Assembly: GCA_022749755.1 (NCBI GenBank)
Contig: CM040452.1
Location: forward strand, 18,556,350-18,620,349
DNA: 64,000 nt
Source of the DNA: Azadirachta indica
Taxonomy: Eukaryota; Streptophyta; Magnoliopsida; Sapindales; Meliaceae
Reading direction: 5' to 3'
The position numbers and the translations under genes were made by a program. Of the stretch, positions 1 to 12,659 are shown one piece after another (positions within the stretch are counted from its first letter, which is position 1; each line of letters begins with the position of its first letter). The notes beneath the pieces were generated by a model, which was not told the DNA's origin, made no database searches, and saw only the letters and a program-made list of their open reading frames with translations.

Positions 1-34
1 TTAGTCCAGAATTTGTCTTTGAGCCTATATACAT

Positions 35-60
35 GTGTGTGGGTGTGTGTGTGGGTGTGT

Positions 61-99
<39 letters not shown>
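35..99. repeat. (GT)n microsatellite with GGGT interruptions
   Basis: A run of alternating TG with a few GGTG interruptions is visible directly. The open frame through it (Val/Cys repeats) is a by-product of the dinucleotide repeat and is not a gene. Confidence 0.95.
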
Positions 100-100
<1 letters not shown>

Positions 101-448
101 AAGCCCCATTGTTTTAAGGCAATACAGAAAGGAAAAAGAGGGAAAACAAAAATTTGCAAGGCCAAATTGGACATTGTATTGTTAATAGCTGTGACGGATA
201 CCTTTAGGTCACTGCTCGGAATCCCCGAATGCTTGCTTAATTGATTTCTTCAAAAAATTTCACATGACGTACGTGTTCAATACACCGATTTTCAACCACG
301 CGGCTATGCATTATGCAGGAGCGTGGGCTTGGATGTTGAGTACGGGGTTGGTTTCCGTTACTTTCGAGGTTGGTCGTCTCGAACTCAAGCGGAGTTGAGT
401 AATAGTCATTAGTCATCAATTCTGCCGCCCCAACTCGATAATTAACTA
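100..448. other. Intergenic, no gene seen
   Basis: No open frame with recognisable protein content, no RNA gene signal and no repeat structure was seen between the GT repeat and the TIR element that starts at 458. Confidence 0.6.
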
Positions 449-457
449 ATTAAAATA

Positions 458-1731
458 GGGTTATTTTCGACTTCACCCCCTAATTATTGATAATCTTCCG
501 AAATGTCCTAAAATATTAGAAAGTCATCAAAAATATCCCTCGTAACTGTAAATTACTGTTATTTTTAACAAAAAATGATAAAATGTCATATTTACCCTTA
601 TTACAGTTAACATTATATGTGCAAAGACAAAAATAACCTTATTTATCATTTTTTTTCCTTTTCTCTCTCCCTCCTCTCTTTCGTCCTTCTCTTTCTTCTT
701 ATTTCTTCTCTCTCTATCATCTTTTACTTTCACGGTCAATTGGGAAAGCTAGCATCTTTTTCATCCTTATCTCTTCTCTCCTCTCTTTGTCCTAGTCTCG
801 TCTCTCCCTCTTCTCTCGTTTTCTTCTGCTTTTATTGTCACTAAGTAATCAACTAACGTTTTTCATCATTGCAAGCCAACCCGCGATCTTTACCATCGGA
901 AGCCATTTTTGCCGTTGACTAAGTTCACTCTCAACTAGGAAATCCGTCCCTCCTATTTTTTCTCTTTATTTCTTCTGTCCCTTTTCTCTTCTCACATCTA
1001 TGGCTTGCAACCAATTTGTGAATTGAAGTTTTAATTGTGGATTAAACTTGTTAGTCTGATTATATGTTTGTAAATTTTTGTAATTTGATTTTTGGGTAAT
1101 TCAAAACCGTAATTTGATATGGGGTAATTGGAAAATCTAGTTTGATGTGGCGTAATTAAAATTCTAGTTTGATTTGGGTAATTGAAAAATCAAATCATTT
1201 GATTTGTAGTAATTGGAAAATCTAAATTGATTTTAGATAATTGAAACCCTAATTTTATTTGGGTGATTGAAAAACCTAGTTTATTGGGAGATAATCTTAA
1301 CTTAATTTGAGTAAGTGGAAAACATCGTTTAATTTGGGTAATTGAAATCCTAATTTAGTTTAGGATAATTCAAAACCTAATTTGATTAATTTAGGATAAT
1401 TAAAAATCCTAATCTGATTTAGGGTAATTAATTTTAATAATAGAATTTAATTTTTAAGTACTTAAAATTCTAAATAAAAAAAAATAAATCATAATTTATG
1501 CCATAGTATATATTAAGTTTGAATATGTGGACTAAACTGACATTTCTCATAATTAAAATGTATTTTTTCTTTAAAATAAGTTTTTCAAACAGTTTAATTC
1601 TCATTTTACCCCAATACCATTATCTTTAACGGCAATTTACAGTTAAGAAGGGCATTGCTGATGACTTTTTAACATTTTCTGTTATTTCTGAAGATTATCA
1701 ATAAATTAAGGGGTAAAGCCGAAAATAACCC
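458..1731. mobile_element. Mutator-like TIR element (non-autonomous MULE, possible Pack-MULE)
   Basis: The ends are long imperfect terminal inverted repeats. The left end opens GGGTTATTTTCG and the right end closes with its complement CGAAAATAACCC; similarity continues inward for roughly 120 bases. The element is flanked by a perfect 9-bp direct repeat ATTAAAATA (449-457 and 1732-1740), the target-site duplication length of the Mutator superfamily. No transposase frame is present, so the element is non-autonomous. Inside are a pyrimidine-rich tract (about 645-830), a stretch resembling a plant 5' leader and intron (about 840-1080), and a degenerate minisatellite (1081-1432). The leader-like interior raises the possibility of captured gene sequence, which is inference only. 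Confidence 0.85.
1081..1432. repeat. Degenerate minisatellite inside the MULE
   Basis: About 12-13 diverged copies of a unit near 27 bases, consensus close to TAATTTGATTTGGGTAATTG followed by AAAATCC, can be followed by eye. The array sits wholly inside the TIR element. No coding content. Confidence 0.75.
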
Positions 1732-1970
1732 ATTAAAATATGCTATTTCATTTACGACTTTACCCTTTATAGATCACGCAATTAATTTAAATCGTTGCTT
1801 AACACCAGGGGTGGGGTTGAGTGTTAATTAAATCGATGAAACGTCGTGTTGTTTCCTCAAACCTAAGGGGGTAGGTGAAAATTACCCTTGTTTTAATTAA
1901 ATCAGAAAACGAACAGAGGACCAGCGCAGTCGTTTTGTATTCAACTGAAACTGGCTGAAAGAAGAAAACC

Positions 1971-1977
1971 TATAAAT
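1971..1977 (+). promoter_or_regulatory. Candidate TATA box of the BET3-like gene
   Basis: TATAAAT lies 38 bases upstream of the BET3 start codon, in a region without other long structure. If used, the leader would be very short. The gap between the MULE end (1731) and this motif is only 240 bases, so the element is inside the likely promoter. Assignment rests on motif and position only. Confidence 0.35.
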
Positions 1978-2014
1978 TGCGTGATCTGACTCGGTTTTCT
2001 CTCGAGATCTTAGC

Positions 2015-2406
2015 ATGGCTCCTGTTGCTCCTAGATCCGGTGATGCGATCTTCGCCAACATGGAACGTGTGGTAGGTTGATTCAATTACTTTATAAACTA
2101 CGAAATCCTGATTTCGAAACTGGTTTTGTTGAGTTAATTGCTCGTCTTCGAAATTTGATTTTCTGCAGAATGCCGAGCTGTTTACGTTAACTTATGGCGC
2201 GACTGTACGTCAGCTCCTGACGGATCTAGAGGAGGTTGAGGAAGTCAACAAACAGCTTGATCAAATGTACGCTTTCCCTTTTTTCAATTCGATTCGAATC
2301 ATAGTTTCTTTGATTTAGGCGATTGACATTTTTGTTCTTTATATTCTTCCTGAGCATTTATTTACTAGAGAAGGTAATGAAATGGCAAGATAGGAAGTGG
2401 AATTTA

Positions 2407-2451
<45 letters not shown>

Positions 2452-4932
2452 CTTGGATTGTGAGAAAAATGGATATGCGTGCTGAAATATACCTTTATAG
2501 TTTTTTTTTTTTTACTGTTTTTAGTATGTTTAGGCAGTGTATTTAATGGAGGTTTAATTTCAATGACAGATGAATGCATGTTAATAGGACTACGAACTGA
2601 ACAGCTGTCAATTCTAACAGTAAGAGGATAGGAAACAAATGAAATAAAGGGAGGAAGGAGGGATTCTGTTGTGCGTGGAACAAACTTCAGTGAGTGCCTT
2701 AAGTTAGTTCATTCAGCAAGCTGTTAAGGTTACAGGTTTTCAAGATATCGTTTATTCATGAAATGTATGTAGAAGCAAAGCTGGGTGGTTTAATTAGGAC
2801 TCTACATCAAGCACAAAACATTAAAGTTAAATTGCATGAGACAGGCAATAAAAAAATGAAGAAGTTTAGCTTGAGAGGGGCAGTCATTCAATAATTTGTC
2901 TAGGTTAATTCTTGAATTGAAGTGCACTAGTAACTAGAGACATCTTTTGTTTATCTTAAGTTCAGTTTTGCATCAAACTAGTCCATTATCTCAAATTTGA
3001 TCTTTGCAACAATTGGCTGTAATTTTTCATCTGTTACCAGACAATATATAATGCTAACTAGTATAGTATTATATTGTTTTATGGAATATACAATGTGAAT
3101 TTCAGACCATATTTATTTGGAATTAATTATGTTGCAGGGGCTACAATATTGGAATTCGACTGATTGATGAATTTCTAGCAAAATCTAATGTATCTAGATG
3201 CGTTGACTTCAGGGAAACTGCTGAAGTGATAGCAAAGGTTTTGTCCATTGTTTTAATTTAAATAATAATTTTATTGATTTCAGTTGTCCTGGCATTTGTT
3301 TATACATGTACTTTGGGCAATATATGGCCTTTTTAGTGGTTGATAATTTTTTTTTTTAAAATTTTTAATCAAATTTTCTTGTCATGTTGATTATTAAAAT
3401 TACTATTATCAACAGAATATCTGACACCATACAACTTCAGTTAGAATAAAGCTATGACACTTTGGGAATATATTGAGTGAGAGGCGTGTAGTAACCATCT
3501 TTGATGCTGCATTGATAATAATGCTTTGTTGATTAACAGGAAATTGGCTTCAAACTGATTAAACCTGCCTGACTTGCAGATTTAGATGTGTCTGATAATT
3601 AGGTGGTTCTTGTGTTTGTAGTTTTCAGTTTCTTTTCATAATGGATTACGTGGCTTTCTATAACATGTTTTTGGCTGATGTGTTTTGATTTGCAAATCTA
3701 AGGTTTTAGAAATGAAATATACTTACTGCTTCTGAGGTTTGAAGGTATCTGTTTCATGTTTATCTGATTGCAAGTTGATATAGTTTATCAGTTTTGTCTG
3801 CTATGCATGAAGAAGACTCAATTACATATGAAATCTGATAAAGCTTCTATACAGGTGGGTCTCAAAATGTTCTTAGGAGTTACTGCTTCTGTGTCTAATT
3901 GGGATGCAGATGGGACTTGCTGCAGTATAATTTTGGAAGATAATCCCCTGGTGGATTTCGTTGAGCTTCCAGATACATGTCAAGGTCTTTACTATTGCAA
4001 CATCCTGAGTGGAGTCATTAGAGGAGCCCTTGAAATGGTGAGAGGTCCCTTCTATTGCACAGCTTTGATTCCATCCTTTTTAATGATTTCTTTGATTGCT
4101 TTACTTTCTCTTGTGCGGCAGACTGCATTTAAATTTTTCGCATGCCTCCTTTCAAAATTGTTTCATGTTTTTGTCAAGAATTATAACGTTACCCGTGCCT
4201 GAGTGAGCCATTTCTGCGTTGTAGCCTTGGTTTATTAATCTAAATTAATTGCACATCCAGTGCTTGTGATTTGATGTAGTGGGCGAATTCAGCATTGATG
4301 ACTATTATTACCTTCTAGATGAAAACTGCAATCTGTATTAAGCTTTTCATCAATATGGTAGTGAATGTTTCAAACTTCTATACCTCTTATGTTACATTTG
4401 TTTTATATGGTTAATGCAATCATATCCTTTCTCTTGATGTGTAAGTGGAAATGAAGGAAAAGGGTACGTGTTTCTTACTGTGATGCCTTTTTATATCTTA
4501 TCAATTTTCTCCTGTGATGCTGTGAAAATATTGTACCATTTCTTTTTATTCTACCTTAGGATTTGGTTTATAGCTAAACATCATAGTTTTATACGATATT
4601 AGTTCTTTGAAATGATTCATTCTTTTGATGAATGAGGCTTAGTTGAGTTGATACAGAAAGTATCCATTTGTTCTCAAACTTGTCCATTGATTGCTTGTGA
4701 ACATAGCACCCAAGTAATTGCAGAGGTGTAGCTTGATATCATACTATCTTTTCTGTTTTCCATCTCTTCCTTATTCATTACAGTAGTCTGAATTTTCTTC
4801 TGTTGATAGGTGTCAATGAAGACTGAAGTCACTTGGATCCGTGACATGCTTCGAGGGGATGACACATACGAGCTGCAGGTGAAACTTCTGAAGCAAGTTC
4901 CAGAAGAATACCCTTACAAGGATGATGAGTAA
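2015..4932 (+). CDS. BET3: TRAPP complex subunit BET3/TRAPPC3-like, five exons
   Basis: Exons read as 2015-2071, 2169-2266, 3138-3237, 3855-4037 and 4810-4932, all with GT-AG introns and continuous frame, giving 186 residues, the usual length for plant BET3. The protein starts MAPVAPRSGDAIFANMERV and contains the family stretches GYNIGIRLIDEF, CVDFRETAEVIAK, DNPLVDFVELPD and CNILSGVIRGALEM, ending YPYKDDE. BET3 is a core subunit of the TRAPP tethering complex, which acts as a Rab-GTPase exchange factor in ER-Golgi and Golgi traffic; the family fold carries a hydrophobic acyl pocket. No lesion is visible. The start is the first ATG of a short leader and matches the family N-terminus. Intron 2 carries a CT microsatellite. 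An open frame that runs through exon 4 into both introns (3768-4202) is only read-through. Confidence 0.95.
2409..2449. repeat. (CT)n microsatellite in BET3 intron 2
   Basis: About 20 uninterrupted TC dinucleotides, followed some 55 bases later by a poly-T run. Intronic. Confidence 0.95.
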
Positions 4933-5732
4933 AACCCTTTCTTGGCAATTGATGTGATATACTGAGTTTATACTTGTATTTATTTATGTTGAGCGACCAA
5001 TTCAACCTCTTGTTTTCTTATAAATGCAGTTCTCAAAAACATAGTAGATTTCCCCTTTTAGAGATATGTTTCTTTGTCCATATTCATAAGAATTATTGAT
5101 CACGTCCTACCAACTACTATAATAGTTGATACACCAGGATCACGTAGTACTATAGAACCATACCTGTATCCATTATCCTATTGGAAGAGTTTGAGTTAAA
5201 TCCTTGACATCTAAGCTGAGATTATTTGAGAAGCACAGCAAACCACTGGCAAGTTGGTGGTTCGAATATTCCTAAGATAAGGGTAATGAAAATCTGGAAA
5301 ACGGATGATGCTACTTAGATAGATAGCTTGCTTTGTGATTTAGCAATTAAGCCAGCTCATCTCCCTGTCTGCTATCTTTTGTTTGGTATCTTCCTTCTAT
5401 GGGTTTTTCAAATTTCATGAGCTAAATTAGATTCCAATTAGACAATATAAACTATATTTGATAAGGGAATATCATTGTGCCAACCTCTACGGATGGATAA
5501 TGGATCTAGTTTTTAGTCTAGGCTGGCCCTGGAACTTATATTTGGGCCCATCATATTTTATATGTATTGAGGTACATTCTTTTTGGCAGAAGCTGCGGGC
5601 TTTTGTAATAACTGGTAGTAAAATATGGCTTGTTTGATGAAATCCGAGGGTTAGTTTGTTCTCTGTTTTCCGCTAAATAATATGAGGCCGGGGAAAGGAA
5701 TAAATGGTATTTGTTACATTAATTGCTATTAG

Positions 5733-6230
5733 AGGTGACAATTTTTGTATTCAAATTCAAAATTAGTGAATTCGCGTTAATTTAAACTGACAAGATTAAT
5801 AAATAAGTCATAATGATATTAATGATTCAAGGTTAAGGTTACGGATTTTGACATGTGAATCTATTTATAATATGATTAATTCTTTTAATATATTTATTTT
5901 ATTTTTAATATTTTAAAAATATTAAATTATATTTTTTAGTATTTTTAATAAAAATACTTAATATTGTTTAGAATAAAATTTATTAATATTTGGATAAGTA
6001 ATATTATAAATATTTAACAATATATATTAAAATATATTAAAAATATATATTAAATAGATGACATGATTATTAAATGAGTTGTGTTAGAATTTTAATTTTT
6101 AACGCGACTAGTATATAGGTTGGATTTACATTAGTTTAAAATATATTATATTTCTATTTGACATGATACAAATAGCACACGTTAATTCAAATTATCTAAT
6201 CTAATTGTTATATTAAATTTTGCAAACATG
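5733..6230. mobile_element. Possible decayed hAT-like non-autonomous element
   Basis: The stretch opens near AGAGGTGACAATTTTTG and closes near AAATTTTGCAAACATGGC, whose complement weakly mirrors the opening. The interior is extremely AT-rich with islands of GC-containing words (GTTACGGATTTTGACATG, TTTAACGCGACTAG) that recall a common plant hAT-like MITE family. No target duplication could be resolved, so this is a weak call. Confidence 0.25.
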
Positions 6231-6747
6231 GCATCTTCAATTATGCATATTTAAGGTATGTTTGAGATAAAATTAGTTGATATTAGTAAAGGCCAGTGTC
6301 TATCAAATGTTTAAGTGTTTTTTTTCAACTTAATAAATGTTTTTAAAATCTTATGTAAGTGATAACTCAATATTGTATACATTTTAACTAGGAATTTTGC
6401 GAAAGTATATAACTTCCATTTGCTTGTACTTAAAGCTCGATTAAAAGACAAATTCATTGATAAATTTAACTTTACATGTGAGTGCATTTATGAGGATTTG
6501 ATAGTTTTTGAATTGCATTCAGAAAGAAAAGGAAAGAAAAAACAAAAGTATTGAAAATATCACAAAGTACTAGTTAATGTAGTATCAAATAGTGGTATTG
6601 GTATCCCTAACTCGTCTGCCTTACAATTAATGTACGAATTTGCAATTATTGTTTGCCAATTCCATATCTCCATTGCAGTTAAGAGTAGTTAGAGGAGACA
6701 GAAATTTGTTTGTCACTATATAATTAATATTGAATCATCAATTCATT

Positions 6748-6867
6748 ATGCATCATCATAGTTCATTAGTACACGGGGCGACTTTCTTCTGGTTGCCGAC
6801 ATCACAAATGGTGATTATGGCAGTGATCCTTCTCTTCTCGATGATATGTATCGGTTTATGCATTTAA
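6748..6867 (+). CDS. Candidate 39-residue membrane peptide (unrecognised)
   Basis: An ATG-to-TAA frame encodes 39 residues: a short polar start (MHHHSSLVHG), the segment ATFFWLPTSQ, then about 19 hydrophobic residues (MVIMAVILLFSMICIGLCI) that would form one transmembrane helix at the very C-terminus. A CTATATAATTA motif lies about 30 bases upstream. The frame is richer in G+C than its AT-rich surroundings and uses no simple repeat, which is why it was kept. I do not recognise the peptide, and frames this short are expected by chance in 6 kb, so it is only a candidate. Confidence 0.25.
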   Translation: MHHHSSLVHGATFFWLPTSQMVIMAVILLFSMICIGLCI

Positions 6868-6903
6868 TTGGTGTAGGCGGCGATGTTGATGTTTACGTCT
6901 ATA

Positions 6904-6904
<1 letters not shown>

Positions 6905-6954
<50 letters not shown>

Positions 6955-6955
6955 A
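6905..6955. repeat. (CTAT)n microsatellite
   Basis: About twelve tandem CTAT units with flanking TATA. No coding content. Confidence 0.95.
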
Positions 6956-8279
6956 TAATTCCATTCTTTCTTCAGTTGTTCTACTGTAAATGATTTCTAC
7001 TTTTGATTTTGGTTCTTGTGGGGTACCTGTTGCGTACATCACTAAAACAGTGTAAAGTATTTAATCATTTGTTACTTTTATAGTTTGTGTATAGCATCAG
7101 GATGGATCCTTGACGACAATATTTATTTATTCTAAATCAACAAATTCTACATTTTTAGTTTGAGAGATGAAAAAACACCCAATTAAATTAAATGATGATT
7201 GATTGTTAAATTAATTTATATAAAAATAAATAATGTTATAATAATTATTAAAATATCAATTTTTAGTTGATATGATATAAAGTGAAATTTCACCTATGTG
7301 GTAAGCATACGGTGCTTAATTATATGCCTGCAACTTCATATCTAACATAAAAATGACTAGTTACTACTACTTTTTTCAATCAATATTATTAATTACCTAA
7401 AATTAATTAGTTCATTGTGCTGCATATCATGTGTTACTTCCTCGACAATCCCTATCTCTCTCACATTTCCTTAAAATTATCTGTCTGTCAAGAGGAAAGT
7501 GAGGAGGCAATACAAAATATATATCTTGGTATAAGTTATTTTAATTACCATCGTCAACTCTTATATTAGTTCCAGTTGCAATTAAAATTCATATACTTGA
7601 GTGTTTTATTAGTTTTTGATAAAAGTTTTACACTAGGAAATATAGACCAAGTTAAATTAATGAATAAAAAAATTTAATTTATACATCTCATATATATTCT
7701 TATCAGTATCTTTTGTGTAGCTGCACGGATAAATACGATCGAAGAGTGACGACGAAAATTAAAATGGGTGGTTTGGCCGACATAGCAATTCAGATTTAAA
7801 CCCCAGCACTTTGTGGCATAATGAACATCGCTTTATAAACATCGAGTGCTGAATATCTTAGGCGCATATATACTTCTTCATTAATTATTTCCATGCCACC
7901 TGTGCAATTAGCTATGTACACATCTAACTATGTTAAATTGATATAGGACAATTTTCAATAGTTAATTAATTAGCCTTCTGAAGTTTTTATTTATAATCTA
8001 TTTGAAATATATATATATATATATATAAGAGTTGAATTTTCATGAAAATTCGTGTTTTAAATTTTAATTATTGTGGCAGAGTCTAATTCAAAGAGCACGA
8101 TTATATGCCGATATCTACTCAATATGCGCAAAAAAGATTAAAAAAAAAAAAAAAAAGGAAACCTACTTCCTTGTGGGATTCCAACCTCCACTATGATGAG
8201 ATAACTAATAAAAACTGCATTTAGAATTTAAAAGGAACACCTAAAATAGTGTTCAAAGCACTTTCTATATATGTGTGTA

Positions 8280-8281
<2 letters not shown>

Positions 8282-8318
<37 letters not shown>
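8282..8318. repeat. (AC)n(AT)n compound microsatellite
   Basis: About thirteen AC units followed by about six AT units. The open frames across it are repeat artefacts. Confidence 0.95.
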
Positions 8319-9287
8319 GTAAAATAATTAATTAGAAGTGCTTCCAACAGAAACATCAGGAGTTGAGTTGATGATTGAGAAGATGCCCCAAACTTCCAAT
8401 AATATTTTGTCTTCTTGTTGAACAATGAACATGAATTTGAATTAGGTCGAGTGTATTGTCAATTCACAATACATTGAGGTAAGACTTTTTGCAAATTAAC
8501 AGAGGAGTGAGGAGAGGCAAATGATAAGAGACTTGGAGGAATGAGAACCAATTAATTAAATCAAAAGTGCAAATGGGAGGTATATATATATATGCCCTTT
8601 AATTTTCCAGTTTTAAATTTCTATATATATTTCCAATAAACAACAAAAAATCTTGGGCCGACCTTTTCAATTAAGGCTAGCTTTTTAATTTGCTAACTAA
8701 TTACAAGTCTCTCTTGCAAAACTTCTTTAGACGCGTGTTCTTTATTCCAGCCATAAATTCTAAATCTCCCTATCTCACTGCCGTTCTCAGAATCATGAAC
8801 TCCATATATAAACCCTAAGTTAATGCAAAAACCTATCATATAAATATGTAAGCAAATTACATATGCTTTGCCTTTTTTAATCAACCGAAAGAGCTATTAA
8901 TTGTTTTTTAATAGTTATAAGTTCGTCATACAGTTGTGTTTGATTTTCTCCTTAATATTCTGTCTCAAATTGCCATTTATGTTTCATTCTATATATATGG
9001 CATTATAGGTGCTTCTGCAAAGGGGTTTCTTCTTCTGCTTCTGCTTCTGCAGTAATTATTTATCGGAAACCATGGTATGGAATGAGTAAGACGATCAAGC
9101 TGCTACAGTCATTTTGCCATTTTCCAACATCATCATTTGCATTGCAGGATCATGATCTGGTGCACTACCGTTATAATTCTTTTTATCTGATCTCTTCATG
9201 TTTCGTGTAAGTTTGTAGGAAGCAAATTGCCCCGAATTTGTTTGCCCAATTAACTAACTGATTTTGAATAATCTTCTTAATTTACAC

Positions 9288-9334
9288 CACCTAGCTACCT
9301 AGCTACCTATCTACCTATCTACCTATCTACCTAG
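9288..9334. repeat. CTAC/CTAG/CTAT tetranucleotide tract
   Basis: Tandem tetranucleotides of the form CTAC CTAG and CTAC CTAT repeat for about 45 bases. Confidence 0.9.
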
Positions 9335-11397
9335 CCATACAGCAACAAGTCCACAATCTTCTATGTTTCTAACCATGGCGTGCACTTTTTGCGCCGTGAT
9401 TATTAATAATTTAATTTCGAGCACAAGTGTTCTTTATAAAGAACACTTTCTTAGTCATAGTATATATGTTTTTCTAAAGCTCTCTAGACATTTCTGACCT
9501 ATTCACTAAGTCTTTTTTCCATAATCTCTTTCAATTGAACACTGCAAAAGTTGTACAGGAAATTAATGCTTTCATCTGCCTATAAGAATATACTTTCCTT
9601 AATGTCAAAACCGTTCCTACCTATATACATACATACTTCAAACTAAATTATAGTGAATTAAAAAGTTGCATGTGGTTATTGATTAACTAATAAGTTAATT
9701 TTTTTCTTTTGGGGAATTACTTTCAGATATAAAAAATATGCTTGCTGATGATCCTGTTTGGAGAAGTTAATGTCGGTTGGAGAGCATCTCTATAATCTGC
9801 TAAGATTTGTGCGAATGAACAGATCGATAGGTGAGGAAATTCTTTGTATTAATAAATTAATAGCCGAGTGCTTCTCTCTCTCTGTGTTCCGACACAATTT
9901 CCATTTATGACTGTAAAATATATTATGTGCTTGAAGGTCGAGATAATCAAAATAATAAAGTACACACATATATATTTAGATATATACCATGCATGCATCT
10001 AGGGTTGGAAAAGTACTTGTAATTAGTTAAATATAGACGAAAATCCTGTACAAAAAAGTTGCATATTTCGGCTAATTTGTAGTTGTTTGTACGTGAGATA
10101 ATTAATTGCAAAAGCCAGTGGCTGATAGTGAAAGTTTTAAGAAACCTTGTGTGTATTTAATTGCTCTAGTCAAGGTTTTGATTATACAAATTAATTCTAC
10201 AGATTTTATTAATAAAAGCAAGTAAGAGAACAATCCTATGGCTGTAGGGAAGGCCTTAATCAATTAGTCAATTGCATGATCGTTGGAGGGGAATCAATAA
10301 ACTGATTTAATAACCCCTTCAAATAGAAATTAAACTAGACATAATAAGTGATTTTATATATATATATATTGCAAATTATGGTTATTTGAACGAATTTAAT
10401 ATCTTAAAAAAAATTTGACATGTATATATTTTTGTCAAAATTATAAATGTTTTTATTATTTTCTCATTTAATTATTAACTAGTGATGATAAGAGTGCATG
10501 TGTATTTGTTAAGTAAAACCATAGGTCAACCTGTAACTTTGAAAATTAAAGTTAGGTAAATTCACCTCTTAATTAACTTCAAATGTATAATTATAAAAAT
10601 ATGATGGTAATGCTCTTATTAAGTTTTTGAATAACAGTAATTAATGAGAAAATAATTAATAATAAAGTTACATTGAAGATTTTTTCATAATAACAATACA
10701 TACCAAAATTCTTTGCCATTCAAGTTCAAATTAGTACAGAAAATATCTAAGTTTGGTACATAGAGAAATTGATTGTCTTCTAGATGTGAGCATTTAACTT
10801 TTAATTTAATTAGCTTTCTTTGTAATTGTTTTACTTAAAAAATTGATAAAATTTTCATAATAGCTGAAGACAGATTATGACCATAGATATGGAGGCCTGG
10901 CATCAAATTATTATAATAGTCCAAACCGGATATATTATCAAACATGTAATTATATATGTTAGATATAAAATATAGAAAATGCAAGCAGACAGCCAACTAA
11001 GAACTTAAAATTAACTCTTGAATAAAATAAGTATATATAATTAGTATATATGTAATGGGTGTTTAGTTGATTTAATCAGTAATATTTTGTAATAGTGTGC
11101 ATGGAATACGACAAGTTGTACTTAGAATTTTAGAAAGCAAAGGATCTGTTAGAATCGTATATATTAGCTTGCAACAGGGCACCTTTCAGATGTGAGTATA
11201 TGCGTGTGAGATGATGACAAACACAAATATGTCAAGAAAAAATATTCTTCACTTTGAGAGTGTATATATATATATTTCTATGTTAGCATTATTAAAATTT
11301 CTTAATAGATGATTTGATTTTCCTCACTACTGTTTCAATTTCCCAGGTTTAAAGGAACAGTCCGATCAAGTTATTTCTCCTTCCTTGTGTGATCTCC

Positions 11398-12614
11398 ATG
11401 GAGATTGAACCTCCATTTGTAGAAGCTTATCCGACCCTTTTCCATAACTCATCAACTGAGAAAGCAAAAGAGGAGAAGATATTTGCAGTTGAGGAATGTG
11501 AACTTCCTCTGATTGATCTTTCTCGTTTGAATTCCGGGAACTTCGACGAATATGAACCTTCGAATTTACAATGCTTAAGAGAGATGGCTGAAGCTGCCAG
11601 TGAATGGGGATTCTTTCAAGTAGTGAATCATGGAATTCCACAGAACGTTCTCGACAGCGTTCGAAAGGAGCAGATGAAGATGTTTTATCAGCCATTCTGC
11701 AAGAAGTCTGAACAGAATTTTATGAATTTATCAGCGGAGAGTTATCGTTGGGGAAACCCAACAGCTACTTGTTTGAGACAGTTTTCTTGGTCAGAAGCCT
11801 TTCACATTCCTCTTACTGATGTTTCGAGTTTAGATCAATCCAACTGCCTCAGCCTCAGCCCCAGGTACTCCCTTAAATTAACATATATATATATATATAT
11901 ATATATCTGTTCCTTAAGTGATGCAATTAATTTGTCTACACTGGTTCATCTATAATAATCAAGCATATATAATAAAAGATTCAAATACATATTTCCAAGA
12001 AACTGAAATATATTGTACTGGTCAATCAATCAGTGTGCTATGCTTTTGGATACTGACTACGTACTTATTGGATATACCGTTTATATGTATACTTACAAAA
12101 AGACCATACGACTGGCGTTTTAATTATTAAATTGAATACATATGTAGATATATCTGCGATTAATAGTTCATTTAAGAATGAATATATATAGGACAAAAAC
12201 TAAACAGAAATTGTAATATACAGCTATACACACACACAGAGGATAACTGATAAAATAGCAATTTATAACGTTTAATGTTAAATTTTACTTCCTGATCAAG
12301 ATTAGGATACATGGATAACATACCAATTTTATTTACATATGCATTCATGTGATTCTTTATATATATATATATATATATATATATTCCCACGTTTATATCT
12401 TTTAGGAATAATGTCATTACCATCTCTAATCGACCCATCAACCACCACAAAAAAATTAACTTCACCTCCATTAATAGTAAAGGTGCTCTGGTACTATTAA
12501 ATATTAATCATCTAAATAAAAAAATGTTATATATATACACACACATATAGTATTCATAATTAATTCTGGTAATTATACGAAGAAAATTTTAATATATGTG
12601 TGTGTGTGTATATA

Positions 12615-12659
<45 letters not shown>

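Larger units (their letters stand above)
4933..11397. other. Gene-poor intergenic region between BET3 and GA2ox
   Basis: AT-rich DNA of about 6.5 kb with no recognisable protein-coding exon of normal size. Only microsatellites, a possible decayed transposon (about 5733-6230) and one small membrane-peptide frame at 6748 stand out. The 3' part must contain the promoter of the gibberellin oxidase; a TATATATATATA run lies around 11263-11275, about 125 bases before its start codon. No tRNA, rRNA or known miRNA sequence was recognised. Confidence 0.6.

Noticed and set aside
617..844. Phe/Ser/Leu-rich open frame
   Set aside because: It translates a CT-rich tract inside the MULE; low complexity and no family resemblance.
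3768..4202. Long open frame over BET3 exon 4
   Set aside because: Only 3855-4037 is exon; the ends run into introns with clear splice sites.
5205..5290. tRNA or SINE-like B-box (GGTGGTTCGAATATTCC)
   Set aside because: No A-box at the right spacing, no cloverleaf and no A-tail or flanking duplication could be seen.
8693..8884. 63-codon minus-strand frame
   Set aside because: No homology recognised, no promoter or splice context; consistent with chance.
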